From assembly GCA_051011115.1 (NCBI GenBank), contig JBPCUN010000148.1:1-20238 (forward strand): DNA of 20,238 nucleotides, read 5' to 3'. Below the pieces are notes generated by a model. It saw only the letters and a list, made by a program, of their open reading frames with translations. It was not told the DNA's origin and searched no databases. This DNA comes from Profundicola sp051011115. Its GTDB lineage: Bacteria > Bacteroidota > Bacteroidia > Flavobacteriales > Weeksellaceae. Position numbers and translations under genes: made by a program. Positions 5,795 to 12,974 of the stretch are shown here, one piece after another (within the stretch, counting starts at the first letter, position 1; every line of letters begins with the position of its first letter).

Positions 5795-7618
5795 TTAATC
5801 TTTTAAAATTTCTTCAAAGAATTCTTCTATAGATTGTTTTTTCGGTAAATTTAATTTTTGTTTCAATCTATATTTAGTCATTCGAATGCTTTTAGGCTCT
5901 ACATTAAAGATCTGTGCAATTTCTTTGGTAGAAAGCCCTAAATGAAAATAAGCGGCATATTTTAAATCTAAAGATGTTAATTTATTATCTGAATATTCTT
6001 TTAATTTATTAAAGAAGAGCGGATTAATATCTTCAAATTCATTTACTGTATCATTCAAGCTTTTTTCAATTCTCTTTTCCTGTTTCAGAGTTTTTTCTAT
6101 TTCTATAGGATTATCGAGCTTGGTGATTTGATCTTTAATTTCCTCTAATAATTGATTTTTTCTTTTAATTTGAAGCGTATTTACCATCACCTCTTTTTGC
6201 ATCTTCTCGTTCTCTAGCTTCAAGACTTTACGCTCTGCCGATAATCTGGCTTGCTTTTCTTTTTCTAGATTTACTTGAGCCTCAGCCTCAGCCTTTTCTT
6301 TTTCAAGGGCAAAAGCTCTCTCATGTTGTAATGCAATTTTCTTTAAATAGTTTTTTCTGAGGGAATAAATTAAGCCTAATGCTAAGAAACAAATGCCAAT
6401 CAATAGGTAATTTTGAATTTTCCTTAATTCACTCTTTTGCTCCATATAAGAAAGTTCCTCTTTGATGCGTTGATTCTCGTATTTAGCTTCTAGTGAGTGA
6501 ACTTCCTGTATTCTATTTTCATTAAAGATAGAATCCTTATAAGCTTGATTAATTTTCAGGTATTCAAAAGCTTTTTTAAAATTCTCTTTACGGCTATATA
6601 ATTCATATAGCCCGATCGTCACATTAAAAAGGCGATAGTATGCTGGTCTTATGGCATCATTGCGTAAGTTGCGATATGCTGTTAATAAATAATCTTCGGT
6701 TGCTTCTAAATTCCCTTCAGCTAATGCAACTTGCGATCTCATTCCAAGAACAGCGGCACGCAAATCATAATTTTGATCTATGCTAGGTGGTATGGTTCCT
6801 ATTAAATCTAAATATTTATTAATGCTATCCTTCGCTGCTGTATTTCGCATGTCATCTTCTCTTAATGCTTGAAAATAATGATTGGCTAGATTTAGCTTCG
6901 CAATGGTTTTTGTCCTTAACGTTATTTGGTTGGCAAATTTGGGGGGTATATTGGCAGATTGTTGTAAGTAGTACAATACGCTATCTTGGTACACTGTATT
7001 ATCTGTGTGATTATACATATTGGTCATGGCAGCGGCCTTGGCAGAATAGGCATTAGAAAGTGCCTCATAATTATTCGTTTTGGTAGCATATTCTAATGCT
7101 TTTTGAGCATAGAAGTTGGTTTGCTCTGGGTCATCCCATACGGTATAGATATTATAAAGCCGATAATATATCTTGTTAGCGAAATATGGATATTGTTCAA
7201 TATCTATTACATTCATGATTTGTTGAATGTTATCAAAAGCCATATCTACCAAATCCAATTGATGATAATAATAGGCCATGGCATAGAGACCATAAGCCTT
7301 AGCAAGTGGCTGAGTGCTTTCTTGACTTATTTTATATGATTTTTCTGCGAACTCCTTTCCTTTGTCTAAATCTTCTGTGAATAGATAATATTTACTGTAT
7401 AGAAAATATAATTGTGTTCTGGTCTCAATATCAATGGTGTTGATACTTTTACTTTGTGATTCTAATAAATTAAACGCTTCTGGAAATTGTTGATTAAATA
7501 GCAACAAGTTAAATTTTTGAATCGTCTTTTCATACCCTTCTTGAGGAAAATTCTGCGCATTGAGGATAGATGGCTGCAGCAATAGAAGAGATAAGACAAT
7601 CAAGATTCTTTTAAACAT
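5795..7618 (-). CDS. Membrane-anchored TPR protein with C-terminal LuxR-type HTH
   Basis: This 607-residue protein has an N-terminal signal peptide (MFKRILIVLSLLLL, cleavage near LNAQ). A periplasmic region of TPR-like helices follows (about residues 25-395). One transmembrane helix (about 402-420) leads to a charged coiled coil rich in E/K (about 421-505). It ends in a helix-turn-helix with the LSTKEIAQIFNVEPKSIRMTKYRLKQKL pattern of LuxR/GerE regulators, split here for reading as LSTKEIAQIFNV and EPKSIRMTKYRLKQKL (about 544-586). The layout implies a one-component regulator that senses something in the envelope and acts on DNA from the membrane; targets are unknown. The ATG at 7618 is chosen because it directly precedes a normal signal peptide. 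In-frame ATG (7627) and TTG (7630) would add three or four residues. It heads an operon with the GreA-like gene. Confidence 0.82.
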   Translation of the reverse strand: MFKRILIVLSLLLLQPSILNAQNFPQEGYEKTIQKFNLLLFNQQFPEAFNLLESQSKSINTIDIETRTQLYFLYSKYYLFTEDLDKGKEFAEKSYKISQESTQPLAKAYGLYAMAYYYHQLDLVDMAFDNIQQIMNVIDIEQYPYFANKIYYRLYNIYTVWDDPEQTNFYAQKALEYATKTNNYEALSNAYSAKAAAMTNMYNHTDNTVYQDSVLYYLQQSANIPPKFANQITLRTKTIAKLNLANHYFQALREDDMRNTAAKDSINKYLDLIGTIPPSIDQNYDLRAAVLGMRSQVALAEGNLEATEDYLLTAYRNLRNDAIRPAYYRLFNVTIGLYELYSRKENFKKAFEYLKINQAYKDSIFNENRIQEVHSLEAKYENQRIKEELSYMEQKSELRKIQNYLLIGICFLALGLIYSLRKNYLKKIALQHERAFALEKEKAEAEAQVNLEKEKQARLSAERKVLKLENEKMQKEVMVNTLQIKRKNQLLEEIKDQITKLDNPIEIEKTLKQEKRIEKSLNDTVNEFEDINPLFFNKLKEYSDNKLTSLDLKYAAYFHLGLSTKEIAQIFNVEPKSIRMTKYRLKQKLNLPKKQSIEEFFEEILKD

Positions 7619-7668
7619 AAAATACATCAATAGTTAACGTTATAAACCTTACGCATGCTAAATGAATA

Positions 7669-7676
7669 CAAAGTTA
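7669..7676 (-). promoter_or_regulatory. -7 promoter element of the TPR/HTH regulator operon
   Basis: On the minus strand this reads TAACTTTG, an exact TAnnTTTG match, 50 nt before the chosen ATG (41 nt before the alternative at 7627). Confidence 0.5.
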
Positions 7677-7887
7677 GCGTATTTATTTTGTAGAGGTGTA
7701 AATTCATTACAACGTAGTTTTCCACCAAGTGAGACAGTACATAATACTTATAGGAAGTATCGGTTGAAAGGTAATATTATTTTAATGCTCATATTTAATT
7801 GTTTTGGATACCTCTATGGAGCTAACTTTTTATCGTCAAAAATGTCTAGAGTCTATCATTTAATTTCTGCATCCATTAAAATAAATG

Positions 7888-7895
7888 TAATTTTG
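7888..7895 (+). promoter_or_regulatory. -7 promoter element of the ABC exporter gene
   Basis: TAATTTTG followed by C matches TAnnTTTG. It lies only 11 nt before the ATG at 7907, so the mRNA leader would be just a few bases long. No clear -33 TTG. Confidence 0.5.
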
Positions 7896-7906
7896 CACTA
7901 TCATTT

Positions 7907-9664
7907 ATGAAAGAACTTCTCACATTAAATAGCCTAATCTATAAGTATAAATGGCGCATCTTGCTGGGGGCGTTATTTATTCTTGCCTCCAACTTTATCC
8001 AAGTTTATTCCATAAGATTTGTGGGTAAGGCAATTAACTTTATAGATGAATCTTTTAGCAATCAACAAGATAATACCGACTTTGATGAACTGTTGCTCTA
8101 TGGAGGACTCATTATTGGATTGCCAATCATTAGTGGGTTTTTAACTTTCTTACAGCGACAAACGATTATTGTAGCCTCTCGTTACATTGAATTTGATTTA
8201 AAGAATGAAATATTTCAACATTATCAGGTGCTAGATCAAACCTTCTACAAGCTGAATAGAACCGGTGATTTGATGAATCGCATCAGTGAAGATGTGGGTT
8301 ATGTGAGGCAATATCTGGGTCCTGGGATTATGTATCCGATTAATTTAGTGACGCTTTCTATTATTCTTATTGTAGAAATGTTGCTGATTGATAGGTCTTT
8401 AACGCTCTACACCTTGGCACCTTTGCCTGTACTTTCTGTTTTAATTTATTTTATCAGTAGTAAAATCAATAAGAAAAGTAGAGAAGTACAAGAAGAACAA
8501 TCTAATTTATCTTCTTATGTACAAGATATTTTTTCTGGGATTCGCGTTATTAAGTCTTTTAATAAAGAAAACCGAATCAAAGAAGCATATGCAGAAAAAG
8601 CAGCGGTATATAAAACAAAAGCTTTAAACTTAGCCAACATTCAAGCATTTTTTTCACCCTTGGTGTTAATCGTTATAGGATTAAGCCAGATCATGATTCT
8701 ATATGCTGGTGGAGTGGAGTATATTAATGGTGAAATTACAGAATTAGGAACGCTTGCACAGTTCTTTATGTATCTAAATATGTTGATATGGCCCTTTGTT
8801 TCTCTAGGGTGGATATCTATGGTGGTGCAACGGGCAGAGGCTTCTATGAAGAGGATTAATGAGTTTTTAAGTGCGGAACCTCACGTTAAAAATACAGGAG
8901 ATGTAGTAAAACAGATTAAAGGAGAAATTACATTCAAGAATGTTTCATTTATTTATGAAAATACAGGAATCAAAGCATTAAATCAAGTGAGTTTTCATTT
9001 ACCTGCTGGTACTACGATGGCTATTCTAGGTAGAACGGGGTCTGGTAAAACAACATTGGTAGAACTGGTAGCACGGTTGTATGATCCCAATGAAGGCGAA
9101 ATTTTGATTGACGGTATTCCATTAAAATCCTATGAATTAAATTCCTTGAGAACTCAAATAGGGTTTGTACCGCAAGAAGCGTTTCTGTTTTCAGAAAAAT
9201 TAAGTCATAATATAGCCTTCGCAATGGATGATGTTTCACAAGATATTATAGAAGACTATGCGAAAAAAGCAGATGTACATCATAATATTCAAAATTTCCA
9301 GCAAGGTTATGAAACCAAAGTAGGAGAGAGAGGTGTTACGCTATCTGGTGGGCAGAAACAAAGAATTTCGATAGCGAGAGCCTTGATCAAGAAACCTCAG
9401 ATATTAATATTTGATGATAGTTTGTCTGCAGTAGATACCACTACAGAAGAGCAGATTATTCAAAACATTCAAGAAGCTTCTAAAGCAAAAACGACCTTAA
9501 TCGTTACCCATAGAATTTCATCTGCCAAGCATGCAGAAAAAATCATCGTACTAGAAAATGGTAGCATCATACAGGAAGGTACACACGAATCTTTATTAGC
9601 TGTAGATGGAGAATATAAAAGCTTATACGAGGCACAATTACAAGAAGAATCTGAATCGAATTAA
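7907..9664 (+). CDS. ABC exporter half-transporter (permease-ATPase fusion), MdlA/YheI-like
   Basis: This 585-residue protein has an N-terminal type IV ABC exporter membrane domain of six helices (about residues 15-310) and a C-terminal ATPase (about 335-580). The nucleotide-binding motifs are Walker A GRTGSGKT at 375-382, Q-loop VPQEAF, signature LSGGQ at 479-483, Walker B ILIFD at 499-503 and switch histidine H535. The residue after the Walker B Asp, normally the catalytic Glu, is Asp (D504). That is a feature of the degenerate subunit in heterodimeric exporters such as E. coli MdlA, B. subtilis YheI/BmrC and Thermotoga TM287. Such a subunit usually needs a canonical partner, and none is adjacent here: the next gene is convergent and unrelated. 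Substrate is unknown; lipids, peptides or drugs are typical. Confidence 0.9.
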   Translation: MKELLTLNSLIYKYKWRILLGALFILASNFIQVYSIRFVGKAINFIDESFSNQQDNTDFDELLLYGGLIIGLPIISGFLTFLQRQTIIVASRYIEFDLKNEIFQHYQVLDQTFYKLNRTGDLMNRISEDVGYVRQYLGPGIMYPINLVTLSIILIVEMLLIDRSLTLYTLAPLPVLSVLIYFISSKINKKSREVQEEQSNLSSYVQDIFSGIRVIKSFNKENRIKEAYAEKAAVYKTKALNLANIQAFFSPLVLIVIGLSQIMILYAGGVEYINGEITELGTLAQFFMYLNMLIWPFVSLGWISMVVQRAEASMKRINEFLSAEPHVKNTGDVVKQIKGEITFKNVSFIYENTGIKALNQVSFHLPAGTTMAILGRTGSGKTTLVELVARLYDPNEGEILIDGIPLKSYELNSLRTQIGFVPQEAFLFSEKLSHNIAFAMDDVSQDIIEDYAKKADVHHNIQNFQQGYETKVGERGVTLSGGQKQRISIARALIKKPQILIFDDSLSAVDTTTEEQIIQNIQEASKAKTTLIVTHRISSAKHAEKIIVLENGSIIQEGTHESLLAVDGEYKSLYEAQLQEESESN

Positions 9665-9693
9665 AAAAACCGAATTTAATTTAAATTCGGTTT
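9663..9693. terminator. Bidirectional palindromic terminator between convergent genes
   Basis: AAACCGAATTTAA (9667-9679) and TTAAATTCGGTTT (9681-9693) are perfect reverse complements about one central base. The outer, GC-containing pairs would form a hairpin with an AT loop. Reading leftward, the stem runs into a T tract formed by the A run from 9669 down to 9663, so it works best for the minus-strand gene ending at 9723. Reading rightward only three Ts follow, giving a weaker stop for the ABC gene. Confidence 0.8.
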
Positions 9694-9722
9694 GGCAAAA
9701 GGATTTTACGATAAGCGTATGG

Positions 9723-11180
9723 TTACACGCGGTCTTTGGGTAAGATAAATCTACATTTCTCTTCACTATAACCAAACATGCTTCTTTCTTTAATTAATTC
9801 TGCAATATCTCCGGGTAAACTATCTTCCCAACCAACTTCACAGTTGTTTAGCATTCGTAATATTTTTCTTGAATGAATTTTTAAGTTCTCTGGGTTATAG
9901 TTTTTAATATCTTCAATTCGCTCTGTATGTTTAAAGTATTTATACAATTCTTTCAAATGATTGCTTACTTTTAAATTATCGGAATTTAAGATTTCATTCG
10001 TTTCTTTATCTAAGTAAGGGTATAGATAAATCTTCACATTGCGTTTAAATAATTTACCAAAAGCCTCCATGATACCACCACTTAAATCAGAATAATATTC
10101 TTCTTGGAAAACCGCTAGTAAGTTGTTTACCCCCATGGTAAGGCCAATTTGGGTTCTATTTTTAGTAAATCCAGAGAAATACTCTACCAGTTTATAATAT
10201 TCTTGGTAATTTGAAATAAGAACATTGTAACCTAGTTTACATAAAATATCAGCTCTGTTTAAGAAATCTCTTTCATCAATTTCCCCTTCTTGTTTCAAGT
10301 TAGTTAAAGTAATTTCAAATAAAACACGCAAATTACTTTCATTGATTTCACTATTGTCTTTTTTAAACATTTCTAACCCACTATTCAGCATGTCTATATT
10401 CACATTTGTAACAGGTCGGAAACTACCACGCAGGGCAAAAATGTTCTTTTTATAAAGTAAATCAGCAGGTAAGATGTTGTAGCCATCTGGGCCGAACATT
10501 ACCGCCTCTGTCATTCCATTTTTCAATAAATGTAAACTCATCAAACGATTATCTACATATCGGAAACTAGGTCCAGAAAAGTTAATCATATCTATCTCTA
10601 GCTGATCGCTATCTAAGGTATCATAGAGCGATTCCATCAACTTTCTTGGGTTATCATGCATATGATAAGCACCATAGATCAAATTTACCCCTAAAACACC
10701 TAGGGTTTCTTGTTGTAATTGGGCAGATTGTTCTTTAAATTTTACGTGTAAGATGATGTCATTATACGCTTCATTCGGTGTTACCTGAAATCTAAGACCT
10801 ACCCAACCATGCCCTTTGTATTTTTTAGCATAATCTATGGTGGTCACTGTGTTGGCATAGGTAAAGAAAGTTTGATCTGCATGTTGCTCTTTGTCTAGAC
10901 GCTCTTCCATCAACTTAGTCTCATGATCCAGCATTTTATTCAAACGCTTTTCCGTCACATAACGGCCATCACTCTCCATACCATAGATTGCATCAGAGAA
11001 GTCCTTGTCGTAAGCAGACATTGCTTTTGCTAAAGTTCCTGAAGCACCACCAGCGCGATAAAAGAAACGCACGGTCTCTTGTCCCGCTCCTATTTCTGCA
11101 AAAGTCCCATAGATATTTCTATCAAGATTGATTTCTAATGCTTTTTGTTTCGGAGTAAGTGGTCTTGGGTTTGTAGACAT
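9723..11180 (-). CDS. Conserved cytosolic protein of unknown function
   Basis: This 485-residue soluble protein has no signal peptide and no membrane helix. I recognise the N-terminal pattern NLDRNIYGTFAEIGAGQE followed by RAGGASGTLAKAMSAYDKDFSDAIYG and RYVTEKRL as a family found in many bacteria, but I know no established function. Database labels such as TonB-dependent receptor or nicotinate-nucleotide adenylyltransferase appear to be wrong transfers: there is no barrel, plug or HxGH nucleotidyltransferase motif. Other visible stretches are GHGWVGLRFQ and GVLGVNLIYGAYHMHDNP, which could belong to an alpha/beta fold. The start is placed at ATG 11180 (MSTNPRPLTPKQ), where the conserved part begins; an upstream TTG at 11219 would add 13 unlikely residues across the divergent promoter. 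It ends before the palindromic terminator at 9663-9693. Confidence 0.8.
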   Translation of the reverse strand: MSTNPRPLTPKQKALEINLDRNIYGTFAEIGAGQETVRFFYRAGGASGTLAKAMSAYDKDFSDAIYGMESDGRYVTEKRLNKMLDHETKLMEERLDKEQHADQTFFTYANTVTTIDYAKKYKGHGWVGLRFQVTPNEAYNDIILHVKFKEQSAQLQQETLGVLGVNLIYGAYHMHDNPRKLMESLYDTLDSDQLEIDMINFSGPSFRYVDNRLMSLHLLKNGMTEAVMFGPDGYNILPADLLYKKNIFALRGSFRPVTNVNIDMLNSGLEMFKKDNSEINESNLRVLFEITLTNLKQEGEIDERDFLNRADILCKLGYNVLISNYQEYYKLVEYFSGFTKNRTQIGLTMGVNNLLAVFQEEYYSDLSGGIMEAFGKLFKRNVKIYLYPYLDKETNEILNSDNLKVSNHLKELYKYFKHTERIEDIKNYNPENLKIHSRKILRMLNNCEVGWEDSLPGDIAELIKERSMFGYSEEKCRFILPKDRV

Positions 11181-11186
11181 AACTTT

Positions 11187-11217
11187 TTTGAATTGAATTA
11201 TATTGGGTAAATTTACC
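11187..11217. promoter_or_regulatory. Divergent promoter region with GGTAAATTTACC palindrome
   Basis: The 43 bp between the two divergent starts contains a perfect 12-bp palindrome at 11206-11217. On the plus strand, TTTG at 11187-11190, a 17-nt spacer and TAAATTTA at 11208-11215 approximate a flavobacterial promoter with one mismatch in the -7 box. That would leave 8 nt before the ATG at 11224. The palindrome could equally be an operator for both genes. Confidence 0.4.
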
Positions 11218-11223
11218 AAAATT

Positions 11224-12006
11224 ATGTTGGAAAAAGAGAATGAAATAATATTTTTAGGAACTGGAACTTCTCAAGGTGTTCCGCCCATTGGTTGTACGCA
11301 TCCCGTGTGTCTTTCAGAGGATCCTAAAGATAAAAGGCTACGGTCTGCAGTCGTCATTAAAGCGAAAGGAAAACAAATCTTAATAGATTGTGGTCCAGAT
11401 TTTAGACAGCAAATGTTAAGAGAAAATTTATCTCACGTAGATGGCGTGTTGATTACCCATGAGCATAATGATCATATCATAGGGTTAGACGATATGCGAC
11501 CTATTTTATTTCAAAGCATGGTGAAACCCAAAATTTACAGCATTCACAGGGTTTTAGAAGCAATTAAAATGCGTTTTCCGTATGCTTTTGCAAAACATAA
11601 ATATCCAGGTGTGCCTTCATTTGAGTTAGAAGAAGTAACTGTAAATGAGTCATTTATGATAGGTGGTTTAGAGGTAATTCCTTTAGGAGTTTTACATGGC
11701 AAGTTAGATATCCTAGGTTTTAGAATAGGCGACTTGGCATATCTTACAGATGTAAAGACGATTCCGAAAGAAACCATGCCTTTGCTACAAAATTTAGAAA
11801 TTTTAGTAATTGATGCCCTGCGTCAAAAGATACCGCACCACGCCCATTTACTTTTAGACGAAGCGATAGCATACGCTAAAGAAATCAATGCAAATAAGAC
11901 CTATTTCACCCACATAAGTCACGAAATGGGATTTTATGCAGAAGTAGAAAAAAAACTCCCAGAGAACATGCATTTAGCATACGATCAGTTGAGGCTTAAG
12001 TTTTAA
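11224..12006 (+). CDS. MBL-fold metallo-hydrolase, PhnP-like phosphodiesterase family
   Basis: This 260-residue cytosolic enzyme has the metallo-beta-lactamase fold. It starts with FLGTGTSQGVPPIGC and then carries the metal-binding motif H79-x-H81-x-D83-H84 in THEHNDH, H158, D176 in LTDVKT and H230 in THISHEMG, which together would bind two metal ions. The GTGTSQGVP start and overall length fit the PhnP/cyclic-phosphodiesterase branch, which hydrolyses phosphodiesters; the true substrate is not evident because no phosphonate genes are near. C24 and C29, with H26 between them (usually a third Cys in this motif), may form a structural metal site as in PhnP. The start is ATG 11224 rather than an upstream TTG at 11203 that overlaps the promoter. 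It converges on the next gene with 4 bp between stops. Confidence 0.87.
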   Translation: MLEKENEIIFLGTGTSQGVPPIGCTHPVCLSEDPKDKRLRSAVVIKAKGKQILIDCGPDFRQQMLRENLSHVDGVLITHEHNDHIIGLDDMRPILFQSMVKPKIYSIHRVLEAIKMRFPYAFAKHKYPGVPSFELEEVTVNESFMIGGLEVIPLGVLHGKLDILGFRIGDLAYLTDVKTIPKETMPLLQNLEILVIDALRQKIPHHAHLLLDEAIAYAKEINANKTYFTHISHEMGFYAEVEKKLPENMHLAYDQLRLKF

Positions 12007-12010
12007 ACTT

Positions 12011-12841
12011 TTATCTAATTTTTCTGATATAATCTTGTAGTTTTTCCTTGGTACTGCTAAAGGAAAAAGCTTCATTTACAAGGTAATAATTATATTTGTC
12101 AACACATTGGGCGTACAGTTTTTTTGCTATATCTAGTTTATTATCATCAAAACTGAAGAGGCTAATCATTTCTTTAATTTGCTCTGCCGTAAAATAAATA
12201 TCCTTAGCAGTTGATTCAATTAAACGTATTTTTCCTTCATCAAAACTTTCTTTCTTAAGCGTGCTCATAAAACGATTGAATGATGTTTGGTTCATCGTAT
12301 CAAATTGAAATTGATGGCTAGGATTGTTCCAGCGACCATCATAGGGTCTGTTCCATAATTCATCCCATTCATTGACACCATACGGGTTATTTAGAATTGG
12401 ATAGACACTTAATAAGTATAATCCATAGTCAGAAAAGAAATCAAGCATAATTCTGCTATTACGAGTAACATTGATTCTCGTTCTATAAAGTAAGAAGTCA
12501 TTTTGATAGATGGCAACAGTACTTATACCTGCTCTTAAGTCAAAAAATCTATATTTCCCATTCGAATTACTTATCGATTGATCGGCTACTTGCACGGTAA
12601 AACGCCCTCTTTCCGGAATTCTAATAAAAACCTCTGAATTTCCAGTATTATAACTCCATTGATAGTTATCTGTGCTGCGAGGTTTTTTAACTGCTTGATC
12701 TGATTCTCGATTTTGAATTACAGCAGCTTTGTCATTACCGATTTCGTTCATTAAAAGTTCTCCAGCCTTGCCGGGCTCTTGTGCATAAATTTGGATGGAC
12801 ATTAAACTGAATATGATACAAAGAAGAGATAGATTTTGCAT
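12011..12841 (-). CDS. Secreted DUF4476 domain protein
   Basis: This 276-residue exported protein has a signal peptide at residues 1-20 (MQNLSLLCIIFSLMSIQIYA, then QE). The middle (about 60-125) looks like a small beta domain: it contains WSYNTGNSEVFIRIPERGRF and ISTVAIYQNDFLLYRTRINV, reminding one of a carboxypeptidase-regulatory-like sheet. The C-terminal part (about 185-275) is the helical DUF4476 domain (PF14771), with FNRFMSTLKKESFDEGKIRLI and QIKEMISLFSFDDNKLDIAKKLY. This domain is common in Bacteroidota and has no known activity. The protein most likely acts in the periplasm or at the surface. It stands alone, converging on the metallo-hydrolase gene, with malate dehydrogenase and its terminator upstream. 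Confidence 0.85.
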   Translation of the reverse strand: MQNLSLLCIIFSLMSIQIYAQEPGKAGELLMNEIGNDKAAVIQNRESDQAVKKPRSTDNYQWSYNTGNSEVFIRIPERGRFTVQVADQSISNSNGKYRFFDLRAGISTVAIYQNDFLLYRTRINVTRNSRIMLDFFSDYGLYLLSVYPILNNPYGVNEWDELWNRPYDGRWNNPSHQFQFDTMNQTSFNRFMSTLKKESFDEGKIRLIESTAKDIYFTAEQIKEMISLFSFDDNKLDIAKKLYAQCVDKYNYYLVNEAFSFSSTKEKLQDYIRKIR

Positions 12842-12877
12842 AGTAAGAAGATTTTAAAGAACAGTTTCTAAAAATAT

Positions 12878-12900
12878 GCCAAAGAGAGATTTAATTTGGC
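12878..12900. repeat. Short inverted repeat upstream of the DUF4476 gene
   Basis: GCCAAA (12878-12883) and TTTGGC (12895-12900) form a 6-bp dyad with an 11-nt spacer, 37 bp before the DUF4476 start codon. It may be an operator; the arms are short enough that chance is possible. No good -7 element is seen for this gene. Confidence 0.3.
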
Positions 12901-12914
12901 TTAAATTATAGAAT

Positions 12915-12950
12915 TAAAAAAGAGCTATTCGTAATCAAAAATAGCTCTTT
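12915..12950 (-). terminator. Intrinsic terminator of malate dehydrogenase
   Basis: Reading leftward, AAAGAGCTATT (complement of 12940-12950) and AATAGCTCTTT (complement of 12919-12929) form a perfect 11-bp stem with a 10-nt loop. The stem runs into a T tract (A run at 12915-12920). It begins 25 bp after the mdh stop codon. Confidence 0.9.
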
Positions 12951-12974
12951 ATTTAATAAGTCTAAGAAGCTGGA

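Larger units (their letters stand above)
7619..7906. other. Divergent intergenic region between regulator and ABC exporter
   Basis: This 288-bp AT-rich gap carries the promoters of both flanking genes and no gene I can support. Besides the two -7 elements listed separately it has a small inverted repeat, ATACTT (7744-7749) and AAGTAT (7755-7760) around a 5-nt loop. An open frame from 7662 to 7910 crosses both promoters and is judged to be chance. Confidence 0.55.

Noticed and set aside
7662..7910. An 82-codon open frame overlapping the ABC gene start by ATGA, which looks like translational coupling.
   Set aside because: It begins inside the leader/promoter of the divergent regulator and runs over the -7 element of the ABC gene. 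Its translation has no recognisable domain and its composition looks like translated AT-rich intergenic DNA.
9723..11180. TonB-dependent receptor or nicotinate-nucleotide adenylyltransferase as product name.
   Set aside because: No signal peptide, plug, barrel or HxGH motif; these names look like propagated errors.
9723..11219. Longer start (TTG at 11219) for the unknown-function protein.
   Set aside because: The extra 13 residues would cross the divergent promoter and palindrome, and the conserved part starts at ATG 11180.
11203..12006. TTG start at 11203 for the metallo-hydrolase.
   Set aside because: ATG at 11224 directly precedes the first beta strand, and the upstream start overlaps the palindrome.
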